This document shows positions 44,041 to 57,299 of a DNA stretch of 64,000 nucleotides, in pieces. How positions within the stretch are numbered: the stretch's first letter is position 1; each line of letters begins with the position of its first letter. The DNA comes from Anisodus tanguticus (lineage: Eukaryota; Streptophyta; Magnoliopsida; Solanales; Solanaceae). The notes beneath the pieces were generated by a model. That model worked only from the letters and a program-made list of their open reading frames with translations, had not been told where the DNA came from and searched no databases. Made by a program: the position numbers and the translations under genes. The stretch covers positions 46,555,062-46,619,061 of the forward strand of contig CM067545.1 in the NCBI GenBank assembly GCA_034509755.1, in the 5' to 3' direction.

Positions 44041-47000
44041 ATGGACTTCGACGAGTACGATTATTTGGAGAAGACTGTGGAAGAGACGAATGGTACTTCT
44101 ACGAAGAGCAAAGACAATAATAACAGTAGCGCCGAAAAAGAGAAGAGCGAGAAAGGCTATCGTCGAAGAGATAGAGATGGGAGCGAAGAGCACGCCGCCG
44201 ATGAAGACGACAATAGAGAGCGGCGGAGCAGAAAAAAGTCTCGCGGCGACGGCGAAAGCGTAAGAGAGAAGGATAAGGAACGAGATAGGGATAGAGATAG
44301 GGAAAGGGAAAGGTCGTCGAGGCATCGGAGTAGGGACCGAGAATCGGAGAGAGATAGAGAGAGAAGCTCGAAAGACCGTGAACGTGACCGTGATAGAGAG
44401 AAGAGGGATAAGGAGAAGGAACGAGATAGGGATAGGAAGAGTAGAGATCGGGATAGGGAACGAGATAAGGAGAAGGATAGAGAGAGGGAGAGGTCAAGGA
44501 GGAGCAGGAGCCGCTCGAGGATTGAACGAAAGCAAGAGAAAGAGAGAGAGTTGTTGAGAGACACCGAACGTGACTTCGAATTGCGGGACAGCAGGTGATA
44601 CTCTTTGCTGTTATCTTACACTCTTGTTTGGATGGTTGTTACATACTGTGTCATATTATATTGTATTGTGTTAGTATTTTATTGTACTGTATTGTTTTGA
44701 TTGTTTTGATAGAGTACATCATTTGGATAGATTGTATCATTTTCCATCGTTACATAATGTCACACGTTAGCAATTTGAAGTATAAACCTACCTGAAAAGT
44801 AGGTTACATAATGTCACATATAAGCAATTTGAAGTATAAACCTACCTGAAAAGTAGGTTACATAATGTCACATATAAGCAATTTGAAGTATAAACCTACC
44901 AGAAAAGTAGGTTACATAATGTAACAACACATTAGCAATGTGAAAGATAAATCTACAAGAAAAGTAGGATACGGGGTAGAGCCTACTATAAAAAGGTAGG
45001 GTAGAGGATATTATAAAAAGGTAGGGTAATGGGTAAAATAGGATTATTAGACAATAAGTAAAGACAAAATAAGAAAAAGAAATAAAGTAATGACACGATC
45101 ACACCATACCGGTCATTACATAAAATGGAACTTTTCGTATTACATAAAGATGGATTTCACGATACGATACAATAAAATTTAAGTAACAATCAAAACAAAC
45201 ATCGTGTTTAAACTAGTTGTTGAGAGACACCGAGCTTGACTTCGAATCACGGACAACAGGTTATACTCTTTGCTGTTATCTTATGTTAAATTGTTAGTCT
45301 CATGTCATATCATTTGCTGCTGTTTGTTGATTCTTAAAAAAGTTGAGTTTATATCAAAATGATTAATGTTTTGATGATAATTATTAGTACAAGCTGTAGT
45401 GATTGGAGAATAGTTTCCAATGTACATCAATATGGTTGTCAACTGCAATTATTTAGCTGTTACTGTGGTGAAAGGTACTGAAAAGTGAAAAAGAATGATC
45501 AATATTTGCATCTCATCTTCATTTCTCAAATTTATATCAATTATTTTACTAGACTTGTCTGTTGACTGCTGCTGTAACCCAAAAAACAGAAATCAGGTCA
45601 TGGCTGAGTTTAAGTATGTGCTTGAACACACTCTGCTAAGTGTTTTTGAGTTCTAGTGGATTCAAACGGAAAAGACTATTTAAAGTGGTAAGTGCGTAAA
45701 AGAGTGTTAGTTTATCCACAAAGAATGTAATATTCTGACTTGGGTTGAAATCGTAGATGGATTGTTTGCACATCTTAATGGGCTAACAATGCGGAAACCC
45801 TTCAAGGCTTGACTGAAGAAGTGTCTTATTCCCACATATTTTGAGTATGATGAGGTCTGTTAAGTTTCATTTTGGCCTTTGAGATTTTCGCTCACCTTGA
45901 ATCCTTCTAATGTTTCTGCATTGATGGATTTAAGGTTACTTTTTCTTACATCTGATCTGAGATGTTGACAAATGATGTATTGAATTTCTAGGTTGGCAAC
46001 GCATATGGTGTGAGGCTGTATCGGTTTTCGACCTTTTCTTCTGTACGAAGACGAAAATGCATTCACCCTAATATATGATTCTTTTTTGTGAAAGCAGGGA
46101 AAAGTCTCAAAATTTTGGTGCTGGGCAGCAAATAATGTCACTACACATACTGCATTCATATTCTTAATTGAAGTTTATACTTGGAGATGCTTCAAAAGTT
46201 TAAATTATCTTCTAGAATTTGCTCCATTTGTACTTGTTTTCTTTTTCGATGGGAATGATGTGTTTCACTGGATGTTGGGATTCTAGTTGTTTCCTGTTTA
46301 GATTATAAGATAAAGCTCATTTGAGGTCCCGGAGCATTTATGAGGAGATGCATTTTTTATTCAGCTAAACAAGTAGATAAATGAAGTTTGCATTTTCAAC
46401 TAGCCTAATCTAAAACAATAGAATCTTTTTGAATTCTATCCACATTTTCTAGAAAGTGCCTTGATGATCTTTCCTGCTGCAGGAGCTACTCTATCTAATC
46501 GATAAGATGTGAAATTTAGCACAGCGAGGGAGATATTAGAGGATGATGATTCATCGTGTCCTAATATAATTTGTAGCATGTCCATGTATTTTTGCAAGTT
46601 TGGTTAAACTTTGATGTTTATGGTAGTTGACTACTTTCAAATGTAGCAGGTGCTACATGAAATACTGTAAATGAAAATCCACACCCTACTATGTGTAACT
46701 TCAATTTTATAACCAGAGCCTCATACTTTTTCGTTCCCAACCTTGAGATTAATGCGATTTAAAGGTTATTTGCTTCAATTTGTTCTACAGTTTGTGAAAT
46801 AGGGAAGCTAGGGTCTGCATGAACTCTAGCTGGTTAACGAAGTCATGTTTAAATAGTTCCTTGCTATGATCTATTCCATACATATTCTCATTATGGTCTG
46901 AGTCATTTCTACAGGAGATTCAAGGAGAAGAAAGAAAAAGTAGAACCAGAAGCTGATCCAGAAAGGGACCAGAGAACTGTTTTTGCTTACCAGGTAAGAT

Positions 47001-50000
47001 GGTTTCAGTTTCTTAGTTTCTGCCTTGTTCATCAACATACTTGATCATTTCAAACTAGGTGGTTTATCATATCAAAAGGTTTATTCTCTGATTTATTTGG
47101 TTTGAACTTTTATAGATGCCCCTGAAGGCAACTGAAAGGGATGTGTATGAGTTCTTCTCACAAGCAGGAAAGGTTAGTTCACTTGGTCCTCCTTTTGCTT
47201 CATGGTAAATGAACTATGCTGCTGGCCGATTTATGGTTTAATCATCAATGTGTGCTGGTTTTGCGTTTGTCCTAGAATTTCATTTTCTTGTGGTCCTCTA
47301 GAATTGATATGATACTTCATGTTTAGGAGCAAAAAATTGATTTGTGTTCTTCGCTTGACCCTACTTCCGTATACTATTAGTGCATGCTCTATGCATCTCC
47401 TTGCTGTTGCAGTTACTGCTTCTGTGCCTTCTGTATCAGGTAGCTTAATCACATTCTCTTGTCTCAAGATTCTATACTTGATTGGATGAACAATATAGTC
47501 TGATCCAGTTATAACTGATGATTTTATGTATGACCTATTGCAGGTCTTGTGGTGTATATAGTATGAGTGTACCAAAAGGCCCTCTAAATTCAGTTTATCA
47601 TGAAGATTTCTATTTTTTGACATTCCTTTATACATTTCTAGGTGAGGGATGTGCGGTTAATCATGGACCGGAATTCAAGGCGATCTAAAGGAGTTGGGTA
47701 TGTCATTCAAGTTCTCGACCCTACAATTTTGCGTGTAATTTGTTCTTCATTTCTTTCTTAAGTAAATTAATGTGCATCTTGCTTTGCAAAGTACTCCTAA
47801 CAGTCCCAAGGATGACGATAGTGCTGCTTTCTTTTTGAAGGAGATGCTAGCCATATTTGATTGACTTGTAGCATTGGGTCATGCTACGCTTCCTAATTCA
47901 AACTTAAGTGTTGTTTGTCTACTATGGTGGTTAATAAAGTTGCTGCTTTGCGACTAAACCGTATTCTTGATTTGTTCCTTTGACTTCTGTGTGACCTCTT
48001 TTACGATCTGGCTTTAGCTGTGTTTCTCACAACTGTTTTTTGCTTTTTATAGAACTTCCTTTTGTTTGGTTGTGCTATGAATTTCTGATAGATAACACAC
48101 ATCCAGTCCCAAGTCTGTACAAGGCAGAAAGATTGTGGATTTGGAATAAAATGGGTCCAAGCAGGGCGAAATGGAAAGTGAGGATTCTATGCTGACCCCA
48201 AGTCGGGGATTGAGGTGTAGTTGTCGATGTAAACATGCATTTTTAACTTCCTTGAAGTATACCAATTGTAAACGTAGTAAAATACCTCAGTAATTGGTCC
48301 TGAGAGCATTTAAAGTTTTTGGGATATGAATCAGATGGTAAACCATATGATTTCAAATGCATCTACCTGAGGACTACTGATGTGTATATCAGTGGGAACC
48401 AGGGATATGGGTCTCTACCTCTGTGGAATTCTGAGAGGTTTCTTGAGCACTCCTCACCTTTTTCTTTTGGGAATTCCAAGCACGGTTTTAATCTGATCGA
48501 CATTGGTGATTTGCTGTTCTAGGGCCTAGTACTACCATTGCTAAGGTTGTCATGTCCTGTCTCTGGGCATTAACCAGGATACTTCTTTATGCTTCTCGAT
48601 CCTGCCACAATGTGGTCTAATTCCTTATCTATGCTGTTATTTCAGTTTTTGTTAATAAATTATTGGTATCTATGCAGGTACATTGAGTTTTATGATGCTA
48701 TGTCTGTGCCAATGGCTATTGCTTTATCTGGTCGCTTGCTTTTTGGCCAACCAGTCATGGTAAAACCTTCTGAAGCTGAAAAGAACCTTGTTCAGTCAAC
48801 CGCGGCTGGAGGTGGATCAGGTTTGGCAGGGCCAAATGCTGCCTCAGAGAGAAAACTTTATGTAGGAAATCTTCATTTTAACATGACAGAGTTACAGCTT
48901 AGACAGGTAACAAGACTGACATCTCTTTATCTGCGTATGGTAACAAAGCACTAGAATAGACACTTGTCATGTGCTATACATACTGGTGGAGGCTTAAATA
49001 CACAATATTCTGCTATCTACCTTGACTTGTAGAATATAACATGCTGAAGAACAAATTAATGTTTTCTTAGGGATTTTTTGTTTCTTATAAATGAAGTATT
49101 TGAGATACTCATAAATGTGTTTGCCTGAACTTTGTTTCCTCTCTAACATTAATTTTTTCTTCAGCATGTATAATTGACTTTTCCAATGTCCTGCTACAAT
49201 AAGAGGCATCTTTGACTAAGCTTTTATTTTCCGTTTCTAATTGCATTCTGTTATGTCTATCTGAAACAGTCTCTCTACCCCACAAAGGTAGAGGTAATGT
49301 CTGTGTACATCCTACCCTCCCCAGACCCCTGTTGTGGGATTACACTGGGTATGTTGTAATTGCATTCTGTTATGTCTGGTGTATTCAGATTTTTGAAGCC
49401 TTTGGACCAGTAGAGCTTGTACAATTACCTACAGATCCCGAAACAGGACATTGCAAAGGATTTGGGTTTGTCCAAGTCAGTATTTAGTGAACTGCACTAT
49501 TTGTCTCCAATGTATATTCCTTATCATTATTTTATTTCTTTTAGTGTAACACCTTTGTGTTTCAATTTGGGTTCATCTTAGTTTGCTCAACTTGAACACG
49601 CAAAGGCAGCTCAAAGTTTGAATGGTAAGCTTGAGATTGCGGGCCGCACCATCAAGGTATGTCGATAGACTGGACTTCTTGATGATATATAGTCCCTGTA
49701 GACCTTGCTTCTCTGAATACTGTTGGATGACAGTATTGCCGAGCCTTGACTGGCCTTTTTTGGTTCAATGCAGGTTTCATCCGTTACTGAACATGTTGGA
49801 GTACAAGATGCTGGAGCTAAAACTGCAGATTTTGATGATGATGAAGGAGGTGGTTTGGTGAGTTTGCTCTTAAATCATTATATTGAAGGACCTTGCAAGC
49901 CATCTTTTCCCTTAAGTAGGTTAGCTACTTCAGATATTATGAGTATGATGGAGGTGGTAAAAGGTCCATCCATGTGTTTTGTTAGACATGACCAGAGAAA

Positions 50001-53000
50001 AGCAATTTAAGGATGTGCTAGTTTGCTGCATCATCATTACAGCTTCTAGTCTCTCTCTTCCTATTTTCCTTGTTTGTGGGTTTTGTCTGGTATTTAAGAT
50101 AAAACAAACCAAGTCGATTATATAAATATGTTAATGATCATAAAAAAGTTATTTCATAAAGATACTTTATATATCTTTAACCATAAAAAGCTGTTTAGAC
50201 GTTTTCATTTTTGAAAAAGTAATGTCGTCTTGAGTATTCCAATCTTCTATATTGGAGTTACTTAAAGTGATTTATCTATTGTTTTAATCATGAAGGATAA
50301 GTTTGAAAATGTTTATGGATGTAAGGTTGTTTGTTCTACGAAGGTAAATAATTCTCACGTCTCATAATGAAATTCTCACATATATATGCTTTAAATAGAT
50401 AACAGGTCTAATCAATTTGTTCAATTCTTGCTAAACAGACATATGAGAAATTGTGTCTTTGGCTCTAGTAGATAATGAAATGAATTTGAATTTCATGTGG
50501 GAAAAAACTGAAAAAACCACAAAACTGAAACAAATAACGACTGTTTTGGTTCGGGTTGTATATTTTACAAACAGGCATAGTTGGTTTGGTTTTGGTTTAG
50601 ATGAAAACAGAGCCAAACGGAACCATGAACACATCCTAAGCATAATACTGAAGGTCAATATTAAATTGGAAGTATATAACATGGAGCCATTATCAAGGCT
50701 AGGAAGGTCTACTGTGACTTCCTTTATTCATCTGGCTTATGTTGTTTTCAATAAGGGATATCTCCTCCTAAGGGAATTTTAATTTTGTGTTGGAGCATTG
50801 TAAAGCAGAATTTTATGCTAGTTTTAGTTCTTGTTTTTACATGTTCTAGCATATAATATTATAGCTGTTCCTGTAAACTTTAGTTCACAAAGGAACTACT
50901 CTTGCTGACCTATTTATAGGGTGCTCTTTTCATTTTGGGATGTTAAAAAATGACTTTAGCACTGCCCCATAGATAATACTATTTTATACAAATCCACAGC
51001 TTCTCGGGAGTTTAATTTTTATTTTTTTTACTATTTGAATTTTAGGTGATGTTTTCGATACCAAATTAACTTTTCAATCATCATTTTGATATTCCTTCCA
51101 TTAGCTCTAATGTAATATGCAAAATTCAAATTAATATCTTATACTCTGTATAGTCCAACACTCATATAAAAGTGCAACAACTGAAGTGCTATATAATCTC
51201 TTCAATGTTACCATGATATAGTTTTTGCAACAAAAAATTGTGTAACATGGGCAAAAGCTGAACGAATTTTCGATATAGGATCATGCTTCATTCTTTCTAA
51301 TACTGCTATGTGAAAATAAGTTATCCAAGTGCACTCACATCGAATGCTCCCTTTCGGCTAGTTGATGCATAATTTTCACTTTTGGCTAAACCATCCTCAA
51401 GGCAGCTCAATAGCAGTGATCTGATTTCATCCATTCTAGGAAGTATAATGTGTAGGGGGGATGGGACTTGTATTTTTTAAGACTAATCCATTCTGAAGCT
51501 GCTCAGGAAGCAATAGCCTGATTTGATTCATAATATGAAAATTAGTGGGAAGTCTTTCTTTTTCTTTAAATTGATGAAAATGTATATTTTATCTTCTTTT
51601 TCCTTTTGGTAACTCTGAATATGGATGCCTGTTACATTAGAAATCTGATGAATGCATTCTCTCTGATATTAAACTGCGCAAAGATAGGAAAAAACTGTCA
51701 TATGAAAACTGTAGTCTGCTAATCATTGCCATCTCTATCATAATGTGCACACCCATCTGAACACTTTCTATATTTCAGGCATTGAATGCTCAGTCAAGGG
51801 CCATGCTAATGGCAAAATTGGACCGCAGCGGTGTTGCTTCAGGGTTTGTCCAGCTTTCTCCCTCTTTTGGGCTGCTCGTCTTTTCCTTTTTCATTTTATG
51901 TGGGGGGGGGGGGTATATTTGTAGCATGTTTTGCGTATAAATCTAATGCTCAAATTTTCCTTTACAGTGTTGCGGGTACACTTGGAGTTCCTGCACTTAA
52001 TGGAGCAGCTCAGCCAGCAATGAGCATGCCAATGGGTGGGGCAGCAGCGTTTCCGAATATGCTCTCAACGCAAGTCATTGCTTCCATGGCTCCCGAACCC
52101 ATTGGAATTCCCAGCGAGTGTTTGCTTTTAAAAAACATGTTTGATCCTGCAACTGAGGTTTGTGTCCCTGTGGAATTTCATATTTAACAGCACATTTCTG
52201 ACCCATCAGGGACAGGGAGGTGTATATCTGATTCTCTATTACTTCACAATATATTGGATCTTTCAATTATGTGCTGCAGACTGAACCAGAATTTGATTTG
52301 GATATTAAAGATGATGTGAAGGAGGAATGTTCCAAGTATGGCAGGGTCAAGCATATCCATGTGGACAAGTATGTGGTAAATTTATATGGTGTCGAACTTT
52401 GAGCTGTTTTGACTTCTAAAATGCATTTATTTCTTTGCCTGACAGATCCTTCAATATGTTTATTACTTCTGGCTAGGAGTTCCCTTTTCCTCTTCTTGGC
52501 AGCCGGTCTTTCTTTATCTACTAGACAGCAAGAAACACTTGCTTTTGATTTTAAAAAAAGGGAAAGACCAAAGAGATTTTTAGCTTGACGATCAAACTAA
52601 ACTATGACATGTTCTGGTCCCTCTGATAAGGCTTCAAATTTGATTGTCGAATGACCTATTGATTTAAGTGGCTAGTTCTTCATTCCTGTTAGAAAATCTC
52701 ATTCTCAAATACCATGATCCAATAATCAGCTATTCCAGTTGGCAACTTATTTTTAAATTAATGATACTTTTGTCAACTATTGATCCTAGATATATCTTTT
52801 GGCAGGAATACCTCCGGTTACGTGTACTTGCGGTTTGATAGTGTCGAAGCTGCATCTCGTGCTCAACAAGCTATGCACAAGAGATGGTTTGCTGGCAGAT
52901 CTATTTCAGCCATATTCTTGGTAAATGCCCAAGTTCTCCGAGCATTTTCGTGTACTTATCTGCTTCCTCTTCTTCCAATGCATAAATGCTCTTCTGAATG

Positions 53001-53061
53001 TATTTTTCCTGTTGTGCAGCAACCTTATGAATATGATGCCAAGTTCAAAGGTACAGGCTAA
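44041..53061 (+). CDS. CC1/RBM39-like splicing factor (RS domain, three RRMs), 13 exons
   Basis: Exons: 44041-44594, 46915-46993, 47116-47172, 47642-47697, 48678-48906, 49389-49475, 49582-49656, 49774-49857, 51779-51843, 51968-52157, 52280-52368, 52806-52920, 53020-53061. All introns are GT-AG and phases agree, giving 573 residues, close to plant homologues of RBM39/CAPER. Residues 1-190 are an acidic start and a long RS/RD/RE-rich domain. RRM1 is about 206-282 (RNP2 TVFAYQ, RNP1 KGVGYIEF). RRM2 is about 307-385 (RNP2 LYVGNL, RNP1 KGFGFVQF). The third, at about 479-569, is a U2AF-homology type with the R-x-F motif RWF at 548-550. The family acts in the nucleus in 3' splice-site recognition with U2AF and SF3b155. 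It is the only intact gene here. The start is the first ATG of the open RS frame. Exon 4 and exon 9 junctions split codons. Antisense ORFs over exon 1 come from its repetitive codons. Confidence 0.93.
44625..45205. mobile_element. MITE-like insertion in intron 1
   Basis: The left end (TTGTTTGGATGGTTGTTACA at about 44622) and the right end (GTAACAATCAAAACAAACA near 45183-45200) are imperfect inverted repeats, with TATTGTATTGT-type runs just inside both. This is a form common in Solanaceae introns. It is flanked by the duplicated exon-1 end described separately. The inside holds a 54-bp minisatellite. Confidence 0.6.
44763..44935. repeat. 54-bp minisatellite in intron 1
   Basis: Three copies of a 54-bp unit (AGCAATTTGAAGTATAAACC, then TACCTGAAAAGTAGGTTACA) start at about 44769, 44823 and 44877. 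A diverged fourth copy runs from about 44933 to 44985. Within the unit GTAGGTT and AACCTAC form a short inverted repeat. Confidence 0.85.
45212..45290 (+). repeat. Duplicate of the exon 1 end and donor site inside intron 1
   Basis: About 70 bp of exon 1 and its donor region (44550-44618: GTTGTTGAGAGACACCGA through ACTCTTTGCTGTTATCTTA) recur at 45215-45287 with a few changes. The donor CAGGTGATA becomes CAGGTTATA in the copy. The two copies flank the MITE-like insertion. Confidence 0.8.
49259..49372 (+). mobile_element. SINE/LINE tail remnant in intron 5
   Basis: The segment with CTCTACCCCACAAAGGTAGA and CCTACCCTCCCCAGACCCCT, ending GGGATTACACTGGGTATGTTG, is the conserved 3' part of TS-type SINEs and RTE LINEs, as also seen at 5630-5747. 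It is truncated, in the intron before exon 6. Confidence 0.7.
51901..51912. repeat. Poly-G run in intron 9
   Basis: A run of about 12 G within intron 9, between exons 9 and 10. Length in the assembly may be unreliable. Confidence 0.7.
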
Positions 53062-53470
53062 AAGGTTTCAGACGGGAGCTTATCTAGATTGTCTGAAGAC
53101 CGCTGATTTGTTTATTGTAATTGCAAAACTGCAGCTGATTTTGTATTTAAGTTCGGATCTTAGTGATATCAAAGACATATAAATCGTACTGTTATACGCC
53201 AACATATGAGGTTATAGGTGTTATCGATGAAAGTTCTGTAATTGTGACGGAGTATTCTCATTTTAATCGACCATGACACTTGGAGCTCAATTCATTGTGT
53301 GCGTTTGTTATTTTCAAAACTTATTTGCTCTTAATAGATCTGATTTATTCATATCTTTTATGTAGTTTTAATGTTTGTTAAACTTATAAAATCAATTGCA
53401 CTGCGAAGCTATCACTTGCACCAGTCACACCTTCACTACTAGCAAGAACCCTCGAAACTGTTAATTTTAA
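53062..53470 (+). other. 3' UTR of the splicing-factor gene and flank
   Basis: Follows the stop codon TAA at 53059-53061. It is AT-rich, with no further ORF of note. A canonical AATAAA was not found. AATAGA near 53334 and TTATTC stretches could serve as weak signals. The transcript end is unknown. Confidence 0.5.
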
Positions 53471-53811
53471 GAGATGAGGGTTAAAATACTCAAGTATCAT
53501 TTTTTTTTGAGTTTTCTTGCTTGAACTATATGAGAGTTTCCTGCTAAACTATTACAAATTAGTTAAGCAAAACACACTTCAATTGTCATTTGTTCACTTT
53601 TCATACTTCACAGTGGAGGAAAAGTGAATTAGTCATTTGTTCACTTTTCATACTTCATAGTGGAGGTAGAAAAAGTGAACAAATGATAGTTGAGGTGTGT
53701 TTTGCTAACTAATTGGAGATAGTTTAGGCCGGAAATTTTCACACGAAACTTTCATACCATCGTTAAGGTAGGAAATTAAAAAAAATGATAGGAGTGTTTT
53801 TTACCATTAAC
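53471..53811. mobile_element. Long-armed foldback MITE
   Basis: The left arm (from GAGGGTTAAAATACTCAAGT) and the right arm (reverse complement of GGAGTGTTTTTTACCATTAA) pair over about 130 bp. Clear landmarks are AAAACACACTTCAATTGTCA with its partner TGATAGTTGAGGTGTGTTTT, and TTTGTTCACTTTT with AAAAGTGAACAAA. Near the loop a 45-bp piece of the left arm (GTCATTTGTTCACTTTTCAT) is repeated in direct orientation. It carries no protein and lies about 400 bp after the splicing-factor gene. Confidence 0.75.
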
Positions 53812-54737
53812 TCTACTTTTAATCAAAGCAAATAGGGCGGTAGCAAATCTCAGTCGATTCCTGGCTCATTATCTTAACAAAAAAATAGGGAGCAACTTGC
53901 AATCCTCTGATAACGGCTTTTACTTCTACAATATTCACGTATACCGCTGGGTAATTGAATTAAAGAAAGAGTAGTAGTAATTAGTTGGATGTACTTATTC
54001 CGAGGAACAATTTGCACTTTGATTAAGTGAAATCAGAATTTTACTGGTGCAAAAAGTATACCAAGGAATTACGAGATTGAAAAAACTAATACTCCTTTAT
54101 AACTATATTTCTCTAATTTAATGCAAAATTAAGAATTTACTTTCATCAAGAAAAAAGATAAAATAAAACACATTACTGCCAAAGTTTGCGATGTATATTT
54201 TTATTATTTTCCTGGACACTTATTTTCTACTTTATTCCAAAAGAAAAAAAGAAGAAAACCCCCCACATGCTACCGCAACAAATAATAAACAATTTAAGTT
54301 TCAATGCTTTCCTTTATATCAATTCAAAGTTAACTGTAAACACTTAATTTAATATATTGAGTGTTTACCGTATAACAGTGTGCAATTCATGGCCACAAAT
54401 ATACACTTAGAATAAAAACTTAAAGTAGACAATTGATTTAAGAAGACGAATATATTAACGACAATTGAATGGGATTAGAGAATAGAGTTTCAACCTCAAT
54501 CTCAAATAAGTTGGAATCGCCTGTATGAATCCTCACAGTCATAATCAATTTGTTAGTTTTACACTGATGACCAACTTACCACAATCCTCCTTATTATCCG
54601 AGCTTATAATCGGCAATGTGAGCCAGTTCACACTGGCGTAAAAAATGATGATTGCAGCTTTTGCATTACTTTGGTGTAACTCTTCAACGATATAATTTAA
54701 ACACCGGACATTACACTGTATTGCTGCTAAAATCTAT
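53812..54737. other. Intergenic, nothing recognised
   Basis: AT-rich DNA between two MITEs. No coding homology was seen. Confidence 0.4.
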
Positions 54738-54976
54738 TACTCCCTCTATCTCAGTTTAGATGACACACTTTTTTAGTCAGTACAAAAAAGAATGACACAT
54801 TTCCTTATTTAGTAATAATTTAACTTTAAATTTTACCATTTACGCTTAATGAGATGATTTATAACCACACAAATATCTTTGATTTGGTTTAGACCACAAT
54901 ATTCAAAAATCTTCCTTTATTTCTTAAACTTCTTACCCAGTCAAACAATATCATATAAATTAAGACGGAGTGAGTA
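54738..54976. mobile_element. Stowaway-type MITE
   Basis: The ends TACTCCCTCTATCTCAGTTT and AAATTAAGACGGAGTGAGTA are inverted repeats with the TA target duplication of Tc1/mariner-type MITEs. Length is 239 bp. A second, truncated MITE start (CTTTATCTCATTTTATGCGC) follows at about 54981 and is cut by copia element C. Confidence 0.75.
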
Positions 54977-55044
54977 CTTCCTTTATCTCATTTTATGCGC
55001 ACTTCTTTTTTAAGAAAAAGACACAATTCTAACATTTTACATTT

Positions 55045-55277
55045 TGAAAGAGATCCCCTCCTTATTTTCATTAATGAAGAGGTATATATACATGATATAT
55101 AATATTTAATTATGAAAAATAAATCTACCTTTTCCTAATACAAGACTAATACCTTTTTCTAATACAAGACTATTACCATAATTACACTTTGTACAAGAAT
55201 TATACAAATATGGTAAAATATATACATAATCTACCTAAGTGATATACATGGTCAAACCGTGTATACCGTGTCTTTCA
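55045..55277 (-). repeat. 3' LTR of element C
   Basis: 233 bp. Near its minus-strand start is a palindromic stretch GATATACATGGTC/AAACCGTGTATACC. An ATACAAGACTA-type stretch is duplicated near 55137-55171 compared with the other LTR. Confidence 0.85.
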
Positions 55278-56870
55278 CATCCCCGCAGTCATAGCGGGCG
55301 GTGGTCGTACGCTGAGAATGTCCCTAAAATCTTCAAACAAAACTAAGGGAAGACCCTTAGTAAAGATGTCAGCAATTTGGTACCGTGAATGGACATGCAA
55401 GACACGTGCTTGTCCATGAGCTACCTTTTCGCGAACAAAGTGAATATCCATCTTGATATGTTTAGTGCGCTGATATTGGACCGGATTCCCAGAGAGATAG
55501 ACTGCACTAACATTATCACAGTAGACCAAAGTAGCTTTCTGAATAGGAAAGTGATGCTCTAATAGAAGATTACGCAGCCAACATGACTCAGACACCACAT
55601 TGGCTACCCCTGATACTCGACCTCCGCACTAGATCACGATAAAGTAGCCTGACATTTTGCCGACCACGAGACCAAGTTATCACCAAGAAACATACAATAA
55701 CCAGATGTCTAACGTCTGGTATTTGGACATCCACCCCAATCGGCATTTGTATAAGACACGAGAGTAGAAACGGATGATGGATATAAATGCAAACCATAAT
55801 CAAGAGTGCCTTGTATGTAACACACAATGCGTTTAAGCACATACATGTGCTCATCCCTCGGATCATGCATAAATAAACACACCTGCTGCACTGCATAAGT
55901 AATATCGGGCCTCGTGAAAGTAAGATACTGAAGATCCCCTGTAAGACTGCGATAGTGGGAGGGATCCTCGTAAGGTGCTCTAGAGTTAGCACTCAGCTTC
56001 AGTTTTGTATCAACCGAAGTAGGAGAGGACTTACAAGATGACATGTCAGCTCTCTCAATAATCTCAGCCGTATACTTCTCTATGATAAAAATAGACCACC
56101 TGCATGACGTGTGACAGCTATACCCAAAAATAACTCAAGGGCCCCAAATCTTTCATAGCAAATTCGGAACTGAGAAGAGACATGATAGACTTGCGCAGTT
56201 TATCAGAAAAGGCAGTCAATATTATATCATCCACATATAACAAAATGTATGCCAGAGAAGTACCACGATGATGAACAGAAAATGATATGACATAATGTGA
56301 GAAAATTCACTAGTAGACACATAATCTGCAAACCTCTTATACCAAGCCCGAGGGGCCTGCTTAAGCCCATACAAGGACTTCTTCAACAAACAAATATGGT
56401 TCGGATGATCGGGGTCCCTGAAACCCAAGGGCTGATGCATATATATTATTTCATTGAGATCACCATGTAAGAAATCATTTTTCACATCTAGATGAATGGG
56501 CCATGCTTTCGATAGAGCCAGACTGAGAACAGTGTGAATGGTCGCCGGTTTGACCACCGAACTAAATGTCTCTCCACAATCCATGTCAACCTGTTGTGTT
56601 TTGCCATCACATACAAGGCGGGCCTTATGCCTCTCAAAACAACCATCAGATTTTTCTTTATTGAGTAAAAATCTATATAGAATAAATGACATTAACACCA
56701 GACGGATGGGGCACCAACTAACACGTCTCATTTTCAATAAGAGCATTAAATTCATCATCCATGGCCATTTTTCAATTCGGGTCATGAAGGGTAGACAATG
56801 AGTTACGTGGCAATGGTGATTTAGTGACATTAGAATTGAGATTAAAATATCTTTTAGATTTAACAATTTC
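55278..56870 (-). pseudogene. Element C reverse transcriptase and RNase H
   Basis: Reverse transcriptase (56222-56866) has RHKARLVCDGKTQQVDMDCG, LDVKNDFLHGDLNEIIYMHQ and SLYGLKQAPRAWYKRFADY. After a frame shift near 56300 the catalytic box is approached by LLYVDDII at about 56220-56245. RNase H follows at 55588-56044 (SLTGDLQYLTFTRPDITYAV, SYTNADWGGCPNTRR; the first Asp of TDADW is Asn here) and 55275-55598 (HIKMDIHFVREKVAHGQ, YQIADIFTKGLPL). It is inactive. Confidence 0.8.
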
Positions 56871-57299
56871 CCGTTGGCTACGAGTAATGGACCATTGACT
56901 TGGAATATAATTGGACTGGATTGGGGTCGGTGTTGGACCGTCTCGGGATTGGACCGAACTGGACGTAGGAGACTAGGTATTTGGGTCAGCAGGCAGTGGG
57001 CATGTTGGCCATGACACTGGACCTGGAAAGGAAATTATTGGGCCAGTAGGCAGTGGGTCTGCTGGCTGAGAACCCGGAACTGGACTTGGATCATTTGGGC
57101 CAGCAACCAGTGGGCCTGCTGGCAGAATTGGGTCACGAGCAGGTTGGGTCCATTGTTGGATAATATACGGTAAGATCCCATCATCCAAAAAATTACAAGA
57201 ACTAGACACGAAATTATACAATTTAGCAAATAAAAATTGGGTTTCATAAAAAATAACATGGCAACTAATTATAATTTTATTAGAAGATAAATCAAAATA

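Noticed and set aside
44032..44564. Three long ORFs antisense to exon 1 of the splicing-factor gene
   Set aside because: They are caused by the repetitive Arg/Asp/Glu/Ser codons of the RS domain, which leave reverse frames open. Their translations are low-complexity.
50453..50782. ORF of 109 codons in intron 8 of the splicing-factor gene
   Set aside because: No recognisable motif, and the exon 8 to exon 9 splice sites that remove it are good and keep the frame.
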